The notes beneath the pieces were generated by a model. It saw only the letters and a program-made list of their open reading frames with translations, did not search any database and was not told where the DNA came from. The position numbers and the translations under genes are program-made. A stretch of DNA of 64,000 nt from Aphrophora alni (lineage: Eukaryota > Arthropoda > Insecta > Hemiptera > Aphrophoridae). How positions within the stretch are numbered: position 1 is the stretch's first letter; each line of letters starts with the position of its first letter. The stretch is from contig OY740773.1 in NCBI GenBank assembly GCA_963513935.1, forward strand, positions 102,285,291 through 102,349,290. Direction: 5' to 3'. Below are positions 39,701 to 54,700 of the stretch, piece after piece.

Positions 39701-42700
39701 GGTGTCCTGAGATTAAAGTTTTAATAGGAGAGCGAAATGTTACAGCCCTCATCGATACTGGTTCTAATATTACATGCATCGCAGAACAATGGTTCCAAGA
39801 ACACAGACAACAAATTAAAAAATTTGAACAACTTCCAATGACAAATATTCAAATAACAACAGCTGTCGGCTCAAAGACCCGCAGAGTATCCAGGATAATA
39901 ATGTTTCAAGTTATAATTGAAGAGGAGGAAATATGGGTGCAAGCACTTGTTGTACCAAATTTAATTCGCGACTTAATTATTGGTGTAGATTTGATAAGTA
40001 AACTAGAGATGGAGATAAACTTCAAGACATCGACGTTGCAAATTAAAGCAAATGATAAGAGAATAATATTGAAGTTTGAATATGCGATTAAAGAAGGAAT
40101 TTTATGCTACATTACTGAAGAAAATATAAATATAAATAATATTAATGATAATGATAAATATATATCAAATAACATGTACAATGAAAGCGAAGCGAATTAT
40201 AATGAGGAACAAGTAGAGTACAATATCGACGATCTTGGAGAATTAAATGAATGTAATATTAATAACACTTTGGAAGGAAATCGAAATTTGGAACCCCATC
40301 AAAAATTAGAATTAACCAGATTAATATTAGAATATAAAGACATCTTTTCAGACACCCCGGGCTTATGCAATAAATATGTACATCACCTCGAAATAAGAGA
40401 AGACCGAATATTTAGAGGGCAAACATACCCTGTCCCCTTAATCCATCAAGAAGCCGTAGCACGCGAGATCCAACGCATGCTGCGTATGAATGTCATTGAA
40501 CCGTGTCACAGTCATTTTATTAACCCGATTGTCCCAGTCACAAAGAAGAATGGAGAAATTAGACTATGTTTAGATGCTAGAAAAGCAAACGAGATTACCC
40601 TACCGGATTATGAGCAGAATAGGAGCATAAATGAATTGTTGGCTAAAGGAAAAAACTGTAAATGGATCAGCACCATCGACTTAACTGCTTCATACTGGCA
40701 AGTCCCGCTCACGCCAGAGTCAAGGAAATATACTGCGTTCCAGTTTCGAGGAAGAACATACCAATATAGAGTTACGCCGTTTGGAATATCTACATCCCAA
40801 GCTGCACTTGTCCGAGCATTACAACACGTCTTCGAAGACAGCGTCGAATCATTCACACTTGTATATATCGACGATATCTGTGTCATTTCTCAAGATTTTA
40901 ATACACACTTAGAACATCTCTCTCACATATTTAAAAGATTAAAAGATGCTAATATGACGATCAAATTTGATAAATCGCTTTTCTGTCGAACGTCTGTACC
41001 TTTTCTAGGCTATACCTTAACAGCTACTGGTCTACAAATGGACAATAGCAAAGTTCAGCCAATTCTAAATTATCCAACCCCAAAGAATCGAAAACAATTA
41101 AAAGGATTTCTCGGGTGTATTAACTATTATAATAAATTTCTCTCTAAATTCTCCGAACATGTACAACCCCTTCTTCGGCTCACCTCAAAGAAAATAAAAT
41201 TCCACTGGACAACAAGAGACGACCAAACATTTCAACAAATCAAAAAACTTTTCCTAGAAACACAAACATTACATCATCCCGATACGCACAAACCGTTTTA
41301 CCTACAGACCGATGCCTCAGATTTTGCAATCGGCGGCCATTTATATCAATTAAATGAACAGGGAGAGAAAAGAGCAATAGTCTTCTTATCCAGAGCATTG
41401 CAACCAGCAGAGCGAAGGTTCACGACAACCGAAAAAGAATTATTAGCAATTATCTATTGTTTACAGAAAACTCGGTATATCATTTATGGCACCGATATAA
41501 CAATAATAACGGATAATCATGCTCTTACTTTTCTAAAAACATGCAAATTATTAAGCTCTCGATTAACGCGATGGATCCTAGCTTTACAAGATTACAATTT
41601 CAAGATATTACATTGTAAAGGGAGTGAAAATTGTACTGCGGACGCATTAAGTCGCATCATAAACTCACAAGGTATCAATCCAATCGCCGATATACCCGAA
41701 CTAATGATGGCGTACATAGATCGCACACAAGACCACAATCTACAACACGAACTACAAAATATGAAAATTAATCAAGAACAAGACCAAAATTTAATTGCTA
41801 TAATACAAAATTTAAAGAACAACATTTCTCCTTCTAACGATTCAAAATTAATGGAAAACTACATGATACATGAAGGAATTTTATATAAACGTTTAGATCA
41901 ACAGTGGCTTATAATAATACCAGAACACTTAATCAGTCGTCTCATATGGGAGTGCCACACATACTACTTGCATTGTGGAGCTAAAAAATGTTTAGACATC
42001 CTAAAAGAGAGTTTCGTATTTAAAAATATGGGACGCCGCATTAGAACTACACTCGCCACATGTGACTCATGTCAAAAGTGTAAAAGCAATCCACATCCTT
42101 CCCGAGGGATAGCAAAAGGAATCACTTGCATTGGCAAAAATCATCACCTAGCTGTGGACATAATTGGGCCACTTCCCACAAGTATAGGTCAAACTAAATA
42201 CATACTCATTGTCTTAGATATATTTACAAAATTTGTTAAACTCTACCCAATCAGAACCGCAAGCACGAAAACGATTTTATATAAACTACTTAACTTACAT
42301 TTTTCAACCTATGGTACACCCAAAAAATTACAAAGTGACAACGGTACACAATTTCGAAGTCGAGCTTGGATTCGAACCTTAACCGAACATTCAATCGAAC
42401 CCGTCTTCAACCCGTATTATCACCCCAAATCAAATATGGCAGAACGCCCGATCAGGGAAGTAAAAAGATGTCTAAGAACATATTGTTCTAGAAACCATAA
42501 GAATTGGGCTCGTTATATAGCCGACATCAATTCCATGTTGAATGAAGTACACAACGAAACCACCGGGTTTACGCCCAATGAACTCCAGTTAGGACAACGT
42601 GATGTACGATTTTGGGAACCTTACATTAGAAATTGTAAACAAACAGATCTACCGATCGAAACGAAACTATTTTTGGCATCACAACGAATTAAGAAGAGAC

Positions 42701-45700
42701 AAAATAATAGAGCTTTAAAAATTAATCAAAAATCGAAACCTACAATATTTAAAATAAATGACTTAGTACTAATAAAAAATTATCAATTATCAAATGCTTT
42801 TGAAGGAGAGACTCATAAATTGTTCGAGATATTTAGCGGTCCGTATAAAATAAGTAAAATCATAGGAAACTCGACTTACTATATAAGTGATCTGAAAGGA
42901 AAACTGGAGAAAGGACCATATCATGTAACAACAATTAAAAGGTACAAGTGCATAAGCGAAACGTCCCTTCTTTACAGCCGGACAGCTGATCGTCCATAGT
43001 TCAATGACCTTACGTGACAAAAGTGCATGACGTCAAAGTAAGAAATATCACACATCTTGACACATTTAATACTAGATTGTCACCAATCCACATAAAACAA
43101 CATTATTTCTTATGGTGATGGTTCCCTGAAAACACAAGTACTCCTAGTATTTTCAGGAAAGAGTATCGTGGGGATATTGAAACATTTCAAAATAATGTTG
43201 TTTCAATAAATAATCAATATTCCTTTCAAACACGAGAAGACACGCACGCCACCTACCGGGAAAAATGCACAACGGTAGCGAATTAAACAAAAGCCTAAAA
43301 ATACTAGAGTACCGATCGGATAACTTCAAATAACGTGATTCCCCGAATTTTAACGTAAGCCTAGAATATACAATTTAGAGGCCTAAACTTCCATATTATC
43401 CAAATTAAATAACCCCGTAGCAAGATTAGAATTAAGATAGACAAAATCAATCGAAATTAAACACGAATTTTCAAAAACATTTACAATGGCCGAACCGGAC
43501 CAGAGCGTCATAAATAATTAATTATAAAGAATACGACTATCGCTTCAACAAAACAAATATGGCCTATGGATTTAACGGATATTTTGACGTATAAGTTGTC
43601 ACCTGAACATACAAAGAAAACCTCAAAATTATTTAGTATTGATGATAAATACAACCAAAGTCCTATTTCAAAGATGGCGGAACAGACATAATATGTGACA
43701 GAAATCAAATAAGCCACACCCACCGATACAGCAATCACGTGACCAAAGTTTAGCCCACTAACTAATTTTTAAAGTGCGGGAAATTCCAACTAGTTTTTAG
43801 ATTAAGACCAAGGTGAAATCGTATTTAGGAATAAGATAGTTTAAATTTAAAGGAAGTTATTTGGAACCCCTCTTAGTATGTCTTCAACAAATTTAAATGT
43901 ATACCATAATAGTAGAGTCAACAGTCTTAAATGAAGTTCTTAACAACTTCCTGCTTAACAAATTAGGGTCATGTATTCATTTTCATCAGTGCTACTAATC
44001 TTAATCAAGATCACAAAAAATGGATAATGTTGAATCTCTATGGACGCTGTAACAATGATTTTTGGGAAGTTTTTAGTTGGGAGATCCCAAGCTTAATGGA
44101 CGTTTCCTGACTCAGCTCCAATTTAAATAAGTGGAAAAGTATATTTAAATTTTCTATGGAGTGCTGAGAAGTAACACAAATTAAAAGTGATAAGTTACAG
44201 TTGAAAATTCTCTAAAAATCTACCAAGGAGCATACATAATACAAGCTAGTTTCAACAACGTATTTGAGAACATTGGTGAGACCATTCCAATTTATCTATT
44301 TTTTAAAAGTCATCCTATATCCCCACTAATAGGCCTAAGTAGCCTACTATCATAAACTTTGAAACATTAATACACAAAAGTGGAATAACTTTAACAAATA
44401 TCATACTAATTGAACTATTTTCTATATGTACACCGAGTATTCAGAAACATAGACTTTGTGAACAGTGTGATTGTTGTCTACCATCATTTCACCACTCACC
44501 ATTTATTTAAAAACTAATCGATTAATATTTTATTATTTTTTGTATCTTTGTCAATATGTGTATAATTACCCCACTTCCTTGACAAATTTGCCGCACTGAC
44601 CCTGTCCCGAGAGAAAGAAACTCAAATAATAATTAATAATATTCACCAAGATATAAACTTTAACTGATTGTGTTTTATTGTAATTGTATGTGTAGCCTAT
44701 GTATATGAATTTTTCACGAGAAACAGACTCTGAGTGCTCTATTTTAAATAATTATGTGTTAAACCAATTCCTCCCAACCCGAGATAGTAAGACTCTAAAA
44801 TGAACTAATGAAATCTTTCCTTTATGTTATATTTACATATGTTTATGAACTTTCCATAACCTCAGTGTAGTTAATAAGAGACATTTCCTTTTACATCTCA
44901 ATTGTTTGATAATTTATTTTTTTATGTTAACTTCAAAATGATTTTATATATGTATTCTACCGATTAAGTTCGAATGAACTCATAATTTTATTATTTGATG
45001 TTTCAAGACAATAAATGACTAATCTTTGTATTACAAATATTTTTAAATTTTTTTTATCAAGGTAAATGATTATATGAGTTAATAATATAACAATATTTAT
45101 AGAAATGAAGTTAAGTTATCATTCATTTCAAGGACAATTTATATTATATAACTTGTTCAACAAATAGAATGATTGTTTTAAACAACAGGCCATTTAAAAT
45201 ATATTATAAAAAAACACATGTTTATTTTAATAATATACTACTTTGTTGGATAAAAGGATACAAAATACCAATATCTGGTATTTATTGTATTTCAGGTTGA
45301 GGATAAGACATACTTCCAGATACAAAACTTCCTCAGTGATCCTGTAGCAAGAGATAATCATCCGACGTTGTTACAACTTGTCATTACTTTAGGACAAATA
45401 GTAGCTCAGTCTGATTCATGGTTCAGAGATGAAGGTACAGTACAATCTGTTTTATTAGCTAAATCATTTGGTATTGTAGCCACCCTCATGGTGAAATTGC
45501 AGCTGATTGTAAGTTAATTTTATTTGTAATTATTGAATTTAAAGGTTTTTATTAGTTTTGAATCATTTGCTATATTTTAATAAAAGAATTCAGAGTTCAT
45601 GCTCCAATCTGTACTCACCAGGCAGATTGCTGTGACACGTAAAAGGTAGGATGTACTCAATGAAAGTTTTACACACACGTTTAAAGTTTTTTATATCTTC

Positions 45701-48700
45701 CCTTTATAGGCCAGTACTTTTAAGAATTGGAATTTACAAAAAGATCTCAATTAACATTTATCTACTTAGAAACTAGACAAAAAACAACATATTAATATTT
45801 TATGAAATTACAAGCTTTGCACATGAGTTTTACATGACATGAATTTAGTTCTTTGTCCAAAGTTCAGACACATTTTTATTAAAGTACTTGTTTTAAAGAT
45901 TTCTACTTACATTACTCTCGAAGTTAGTTATTTAATGAATGTACCACCTTTTTTCGATAATCACTTCACTGTATGTTTATCTGTAATTGTTCTTTATTTG
46001 AAACGCTCCATGATGAGATTTTTATAGAGCGATCCGAAGATGCGTCCTCCCTGCTAGGAACGCTAAGCTAGAATCCTTTGTCTCGGTTCGAAAACAGAAC
46101 GCTCGACTGCTTTGCCTAGCTTGCATTGGACAATTCCTAGAATTTTGTACTTTTCCGTTTCATGTGGTACCAGTCGTTTTGAGTTGTGAAAACACGCACT
46201 TTTGTCAATTGTAGTCTAGAGAGTGTTACATAATTATTTGTCTTAAATGTTTTTTGTTCAAAGTTTTTTATAGTTGTTATTTATCATTTTAATTTTATTT
46301 GAACTTCTTAATTATTAATATATGAATCTAATTCCGTAATAACTTAATTTATTACTTATTTGTATTTTACTGGTTGGAGGATGTCCCATGCTTACATGAT
46401 TACCATCAAATAAGCACTGATCATGACCCAGAACAGTTTTTAAAGTGATGGTTCAAACATATATATTTTGTCCAATCTTCAAATTTGGCACAAATGTACT
46501 TTTTCTTTGATAAGTTCATTGGGCATAAAAATCGATTGATAAATTAAAAATTACAGAGCTGTTACAAACATTGGTTGTTTCTGCCATAGATATTCCACAA
46601 TATCTTATTCTGTACTTCTTTAAAATTTACATCTAATGGTATCCAATTGTAATGTGCCTATTGTTTTCAAAGTCTAAATATAATAGAAACCGTTTCATAA
46701 TTAATTGCCAATTGGACGTCAGTAACCAGTAGATAATCCCAGTTGCGATCGAGAAATAGTAGCGGTTCATCTGCCATTACATCGGCGAAATATTGGAGTT
46801 TGGATTGACGACTTAATACGGAACAAGATCTGTGATATTCGAAGCGAGATATATATAAACTACTTAATAGATTATTTTTATATAAAATGGTCAGGAATAA
46901 TGCGTCTAATTTTAAGAACATTTTAATTAGATTTAATTATAAAATGAATAATATAGTCTATCTGACAATACTGTTCAGACCAAATCCTTTATATTGGTTC
47001 TGTTGACTAAGGTAAAAACCTTCTAGAAGATTCCATAGTGATATCATCATTGATAGAAAAAATAGGAAATGCACGCTGGAGAGTTGAGGCAAAAGACGCT
47101 TTTCGAGAAAACTCCAACCGTCTAAGCTATGACAGTTGGAGATAATGGTTGGGAGATGATTATTTTGAATTGATAATAACACAAGTTCAGTATTCAAATT
47201 AAAATAACCTCAAACTCGAAGTGTTAAATTGTGTTAAAAGTGATATTACACTTAACTATATTCTTACAAATAAATGATTTATTATAGGAACTATAGAATT
47301 CAAGTTTTGATTTAGAGACGATAATTAAATGAATTTCAGGAATTATTGAGATATATTAACTTTTGGGAAATTGTGTACTAATTAAAAATAAAAAGGGACA
47401 TGTTTATTTGATTTGATGAAATTTTAGGATTCATTTAGAACATTTTGATTTAGATGAAATTTTAGAAATATTTCATTCAAGTCAGGATAAATGAATGTAA
47501 CTGCTCTCTTTGATGGGAAGTTACAGAGAAATTCCCTTGATCCATGAAAATTAGCCAATCATTAGCTCATCTCAAACAGCTGATTAAATTTATTACTATT
47601 TTACAGTTTTTAAAATAATAACAGTTTATTAAATAGTTACCCTATTTGTTCCCTGAATTTTCTTTAAAACTATTACGAAACTTCAAATACATGAATTGAA
47701 TAAAATATAAATGTAATCGGATTGGTTGTTTACAACTAATTGGGCTACCCGTGGTAAGGCGTAATGGTTTGTTTTTCAATGGGTACAGTATATGTTTACT
47801 ACTACAGTAGACACTCTTTTAACCGGCTCGGTCGAGACCACTGCCATGCCTGATATCCGATTTTGCTGGATAATCGAGCGTATCTAGTGTTTAACCCTCC
47901 AAGTGCTAAAAGTCGCGATCGCTATCTATTTTGCCGCAGCCACAGTGCTAAAGTTGCGATCGCAATCTAATTAAACAAGGTTTGCTAAAACCGATATACC
48001 AACGGTAACTTTTATCCAAACTACATGTATTTTATATAGTAACTCTGAGTAAAAGACGCTCAATTCATTTTGCACAATTTTATCGATGGTTATAAGAAAA
48101 ATCAATGTTAGCAAGCCTGTAAAAGACAATTTGATGTTTACTGCTGCGTTCCGGCAGTGAATTGTTGTTTAGTTATTTTGTCTATATTATTTTGGTAAAT
48201 ACAATTTATTTTATGATTATTTAGTGTATCAGTAGTGTTTTTAGTGTAGTATTACACATATAATAATGAATGAACTGGCAATTCAAGTGATATTCATAAC
48301 TGTTTGTGTGAAAGTGATACTGCTAGTGATGAAAACGGTAACTCCGATGTAGGAATCAAAATGTTTGTTTTTTGTTGTTTTTTTTTGTGTGTATTACATA
48401 TTTTATAATAACTAATTTTAGTAAATACATGATAATATTCAAAGGTTAAATGCCAATACTTTCTAAAAACACAGTAATAGAGCACACTAATTTGCAAAAG
48501 TTGGATGTAGTGTTACACAGTGAGTGAAATTACTGAATTTGAAGTTTGTGTATGTATGAATGTTTACAACGATGTTGACATTATGAAGAAAATAAAGTGT
48601 TACTTATGTTACATTTCTAGTTTTGTAACAAAATTTGCTACATTTTGTATATATTGGAAATTTTATTACTGCACTGGCGGGAAATGCCTGTCAGCCGCCC

Positions 48701-51700
48701 GAACATAACCGGAAAAAACCAACCATGAGTGGCTCAGCTGATGCCGGTTAGTAGAAAGTGCCGGTTGTTAGAATGCCGGATAAAAGAGCGTCTACTGTAC
48801 TGTGATCCCAATGAATGGTAAATCTCAATGTAAAGAGCAAATCGCACATAAACCATTTCACAGCTTAATTCTTCTTTAAAGTGGTGTCGTAGTATAGTAA
48901 CTGGGGTATTATTTATTATTACTTCTTGGTCTATTAACGTTATTGTGTGTGTCATAATACACTGAGTAGTAGCCAAATTGGGTTTACTAGAATGATTTCT
49001 TAATGTATAAAACACCAAGGAGTGAGGTTTCTTCACAGTATCACTAGTTATTGAATGATTAGAGATCATAAAATAACAAAAATGTTGTAGGTTATAAATA
49101 ATTGTTCATAATTTTTTATTGTTATTTACGTAAAAATTGAGTTTAATGTCTTCCTAACTTTTCAGTAATAGTACCACAGTTGGCTGCAACTGCTGCGTTC
49201 ACACAACAACTGACCAATCAAACAAGACGATTAGATCTTGCCGCAGCACTTGTTGATGCTTTTTCTAACACAATATATTGCTCATTGTCTAAGAATACCA
49301 TCACCACGGCTTTGCTTCCTGGACTAAAGTAAGGATATAAGATATTCTATATTTTTCTAGATAATATAATTATTGTTATCTTGATTATTAGACAAGTAAG
49401 GTTATATTAGGTTAGGAAATGAAAGAAAGTTATTAGTACAAACTATAAGGCTTGGAACATAGGAGAAGAGATATTAAAAGAAATGTAAACCTAACCTAAC
49501 GTGTGTTGTAGTTCAAATCAGAAACAAGAATTCTTTTTATTCCTTTGAGATCTCAAGGTGACTCAGCCTTTCTTCACCGCAACCCGAAAATAGATCTGAG
49601 AGCTCTCAGTCTTCAGCCTTCTTCTTAACTCTAGTGATTGAGAAAGTGAACAGTGTTACGAAATATTTCAAAGCTTTAGTGTGTTTTCTTACTTATGTAC
49701 TATTAGGTAATACCAAGGACCATTTTCCAAGGTATGGCCTGTCTCCTGACCATACAAAATCTAACCAATCTAATAGGCTATGTGCCCTATTAAATTCTAA
49801 TCGTATGTAAATTTTAGATAGCCTTGATTGAACGACTGTTTGGATGCTATTTTGTAACATACTTTCTTTTAAAAAGTGGATTCTTTAATTTTAAACAAGG
49901 TTCTGACTCACCTCTGTACTTTACAAGCCGGCGATTTATGCGACGTTAAGTGGAAGGATGTACTCTAATTAAGATTTAGTGAAACATGTTAGGTTTTTAA
50001 AAAATCTTCCTTTACTATTATTATCAATTTCATTAAAATTTTATATTTATACAATTTCCGAGAGTTTTTCTTACTTTAAACAAAACATATTAAATTATAC
50101 AAAAATATTTTTACACAACCATTTTTGTATTATGAATTTGAGTCTAAAGAAAGTGTTTATGATCAGATCGTTCCTTCATTACTTATTTCTAAACAAAACA
50201 ACAACTCTTTACCTTACCATGATGGTTCACATATCATACTCAGTTTAATCTTTTCTGTTCAAACACGTTTTTTATTAAAAAGAAAATTCTCACTATGCCA
50301 GACACTCTTTCTTTTCGGAATTTTTTACTTCAACTCCCACCATTTTAATATTATGGACCAATGAGAGTTTGCCTTTCTCATCTCTGACATCACTATTTCT
50401 ATTGATTCTGTTTCAATTGGCATTGCAACTTTTCTTCTTTTAAGCACAACCAGCGCTCTTTTTGGATTGTTCAATTTTCTATGTTTTATTTTCTTTATTT
50501 ATTTATTCTTTTTTAAATCTGTTTTGTCCAAAGTTTTTACAATTTATGATTTTGAATGATACTTATTCTACTTTCTTAACTAATTATTTATCTGACTAAT
50601 TATCATTAATACATAAATTTATTTTTTATTGGTTAGAGAATGTCCCATGCTTACAAAGCAGACCCAAACAGTGCCGACTGTGTGTGTAAACTTACGTCGT
50701 GATCCATCAAATTCTCTCTCTCTCTCGCTAATTTTTATATTTATTTGTGGAGTTCAGTGTCTCGAATTAAATGGAACCTCGAACTACTGGGGCTTGAATT
50801 ATCAAGACTTTACTGTATATAATATATTGCACTCAAATATCAAATTCAATTATTAACATTAATTTGTGTTTGCCAAATACTAATGATCACCTGTTGCAAA
50901 GCGGGATTTTAATCTTGTTTATACCTTTAATAGTGTATTTTTTTTACTTCTTCAGCTATAATAAAAGAGACCTCAACTCCTCTATCTTGTTTGAATAATT
51001 GTTTTTGGTGTTCCTGCTCTAATGCTTGTAAGACTCCTTTAGAGTCAGAATACAAACTGTCTTCCACGGTTAGACTGGACATTAGAGCTGTATTTATAGC
51101 CAGTAACTCTACATCCATATAAATTCTGCACTGGGTTAAGATGAAGTATTTCTCCCTTTTCTTTCGATTGTAGTACCAGCCCTTGAACTTCTTCCTTTTA
51201 GCTCTGTATATATATTTTTGGAAATTTATGATATATCAGCTCACATTTCTATTGTTTCAATTTTTAACGCCTCCTGAGACTCCTTCTTACTACTATTCTA
51301 CAATAGAACACTTTATTTAGGATGGAATAAAAATGGTTCCAATATCTAGCTATTTAGAAAATTTATACCTTTTAGTAAAATTCTCCAATACCTTTAATAC
51401 TAATTTAACAAAAATCATTAGCTTAGGATTTTTAAAAAATGATGTATAAGATAAAATTCCATTCGGATGAAATTCAATTTTCATGTACTAAATACGTCCA
51501 GAAAGTAAATTCCATTTGGTAATAAAAACAAAACTAGTACAGATTCAGAATAAAGCGTTGTCAACCTTGTAGTAATATATTCTTTGAGCTCGTCATCGTT
51601 GTTGAAATTTTGACCACTAAGGAACAATTTCAGGTGCAAAAAGAGAAGTCGCTAGACGTGAGGTCAGAGATGTACGAAGAGTGGTCAAACTGGTTCTAGC

Positions 51701-54700
51701 TAAAGTCCTGTTAGAGTTATTGTGTCACTTTCATAGAATGAGGTCGGGCATTGTCATAAATAAAAACAATACCTTTTGTGAGCATTCCACAGCGCTTCTG
51801 TATTGCGAGATACAGTTTCCTAACCATCTTGCAGTAAACATTTCCATTGATTGTTTCTCTTCATGGTCAAAAATTCACCAGTATAGAATGCTGTGTCTGT
51901 CCCAAAACACTGTGCACATGATTATTCGAGTTGATTTGTTGTCTTTAGTTTTTAGTGGTGACAAAGCGTGTCTCCATTCTATCAATTGTCATTTTGATTC
52001 AGGGGTTTCGTAAGCAGCCCAAATCTCATCCCCGGTCACTATCTGGGTCAGAAAGTCATCAAAGTTTTTGTCGTAACGTGTCAAAAAGTCCCTGTGTTTT
52101 TTGTTGCTCTATAAAAGTTTTTGGCACCCAACAAACACAAAGTTTTCAAAAAAACAGTTTTACAGAAACAATTTTATGAAGAAGTGATCTTGAAATTTGC
52201 AGAAATTCCATACAAAAAGTATAAATTGTAAACTTACAGTTTTCTTTAATCTTTTTTCATATTGCACGAATCAATTCATCACTAACCAAAGATGAACGCC
52301 CACTTCGTTACTTATTGTGCACTTGATCCCATCCTTCATTGAGCTGTCGGACTCATCTCCTTACCATTGAATCACTCATCACATTTTTTCTGTAAACCTA
52401 GCAGGCAGATCTGTCAATGAATGTCGACTGGTTTGGTGTTCTTCGCATTCAGAAAATGAATTACAGATCTAATCTTACAAGTGGTGGAATTTCAATCAAC
52501 TTCGTCATTCTGAACAAACACTACAAAGTGTAAAAAACAAACAGCAATGTCAAAATGGCGTCATCTTCTTCTTGACACAGAGCTATTCATGCGCTGAAAT
52601 ACAAACAGAACTTACTTTCTGGATGTACCTCATGAAAATTAATATTTTCCTTTTATTGGTTGTAGGTATTTGGAACAAGTATGTCTCCAGTCCTTGCCTG
52701 AACATCACGAGACTGTACTCAGCATGATAAAGGAAGCTGAATCTCGTAGTGAACTACCTAAACCTATGGAAAGGTAAGTTTGATCACAAAACTATATTCT
52801 TTTGGATTATTGTATTTAGGTGGCTTCCGGCAGTTATTTTCTGTACCTAATACAGATACTGGTTGATATCTAATAAAAGAATCTAGACAATTATATAGTT
52901 TTGTATATTTTTACAAATTCTGACTTCTAGTATTTGAAACTCGCAACAACAAAAATTTATTAGGCAAATTTCAATTTATGACAAATTCAGAATAGCTAAT
53001 ACATTTTATTATATTTATACATCCAATCTATGAAATCCGTAACTGAACATTTTTTAGACTCGTCTGGACAACTCAACCACGACGTAGATGTACTCAACTC
53101 TGTATCTCTTTTTGGACCGACAGACAAGGCCACTGACGATAAAATCAAAAATTAATTAACATTGACAGCTTTACTAAGACATGACTGACATACAACAGTG
53201 AAGTATTCTTTCCTAAGTATTCTAGTGCCGTTGAAAATCCAGGTAAGGCTAGTGTAATTTTAAATCTATGCAAACTCAAACATCTAGAGTGTTTATTACT
53301 AAATATAAATAAGAGATCTATTCTGAAAGTATTCAGCCATTTAATATTAACAAATATATACTGTGTCTTGGACAATGAAGCCTTAATCCTCTTTGAAATA
53401 CCACTTTGGTCCTTATCAGAAAATTTCTCCCACTTTTCAACCGCCTACTAAGTTCTCTTGTGGAATCATCATCAGCTCCCCTTGTCGTGTTGTCCTTAAT
53501 TAAGTAGATAACTTGAATCTCTTCCTTTTCAAAGGTAGTTTTAGCTTTAGGAAAAGCCAGAAATCTCAAGGAGCTAAATCTGTATTATAGAGGGCCCAAA
53601 CACTTTCTATGTTTTACAAATAAGTGACTTCTATTGTAAATACTGGGCTTTTATTTCAGGATCATACCCATGATTCATATCTGGTTCTGACCTATTTGGG
53701 AATATAAGCAATTATTAACAGTTTGAGCAAGTCCTCAACAATTACAGAAAATTCCTTCTTATACCTGGTTGGCGGATTATTGAAACTCATTGAGGAGACT
53801 AATCGACTAACTTCAGCTTCTTCAGGGGCTTGATTACGCAATAGGTTCTGAAAGCCACGATTCTAGGGGCTTATCCCAACCCTACTACTTTTATCACCTT
53901 TCTTTTTAAATGTATAGACTATTTAATTGGAGAATAGGTGGAGTATATTATTCTGTTATAAATATTGACTCTGAATTTAATGCTCTGCAGGAGCGATTAC
54001 AAATTTCATTGATCTAGCATGAATTTCTTCATTTAAATAAATTCTACCATCTAAATACATGCAAATTCCGCACAAACCTGCTCTCAACTTTGTGCAATGT
54101 TTACCTTTAAAAAAATGAAACCCATATTACAACCGTATTGTTCTAAGCTTTAAAATGACATTTCGCTAATTCAGTAACAGTAATTCTCACACCTTTAACA
54201 TTGTTATATGGACAGTTAGAATCCAACACTACTGTTGGGACTGTAGAGCCTTAAGATGCAGTTTGATGTTTTCAATCAAAGTCCACACAATTCACCTCCT
54301 CTTTCCTGTCATAAGTAACAACAGCAGTAGATCGTTTAACATCTAAAAACATATTATTAGAGACCGAAGTCACTCGGTTCACCTCAGTAGTATGTCTTTA
54401 AAACACACATATTCTTTCTTTCTTTCCTTTGTTTATCATGAAACCAAGTTCTCGCAATTCTGAATCGATTATTTTACACTTTGGAAATATTTTTCAATAG
54501 TATAAATTTAAATTTAATGTATATTAAATCACTCTGTACTTTTATGTATTCGTGAAATATAATTATCATTTATTTATTAAACATTCTCGTAATTTTCGTT
54601 TTGTTTTATTTGACACATCTTTAAAGCAACAGGATAAATGAAGCAAGCCTATTTCCTGTTAATTACAGATATCTTCTCCTTCCACAAGTCTGCTTTGTTT

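Larger units (their letters stand above)
27571..45130 (+). mobile_element. Element 3: Ty3/gypsy LTR retrotransposon, 5' LTR split by element 2
   Basis: LTRs start TGAAACATTT and end CATTTCA, flanked by AGGA (27567-27570, 45131-45134). The 3' LTR is 1953 bp (43178-45130). The 5' LTR is also 1953 bp (27571-28728 plus 36741-37535) once the nested element and its GGCC duplication are removed, and I see no differences in the parts compared. The primer-binding site follows at 37539. Gag carries one in-frame stop; pol is open. Insertion is recent and in RELCH orientation. It is a different family from elements 1 and 2 (distinct LTR and gag) with the same overall design. Confidence 0.93.
45435..49165. 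other. RELCH intron
   Basis: GT..AG intron. It holds dispersed-repeat copy A (45605-46395) and a Tigger-like MITE (47803-48799). Between them, 46400-47800 has two minus-strand open stretches (46667-46921, 46958-47197) without recognisable family. Confidence 0.5.
49329..52665. other. RELCH intron
   Basis: Contains 49681-49750 (inverted relative of 23494-23567), dispersed-repeat copy B, an RNase H fragment and a mariner element. The 51190-51490 part is AT-rich with nothing assigned. Confidence 0.5.

Noticed and set aside
43508..43738. 76-codon hydrophobic ORF antisense in element 3 LTR (also 27901-28131)
   Set aside because: Both copies are the same LTR sequence, so duplication is not independent evidence. 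No family resemblance, and it is antisense to the element.
50629..50856. 75-codon ORF after dispersed repeat B
   Set aside because: Starts inside the repeat and includes low-complexity Ser/Leu from a CT-rich tract.
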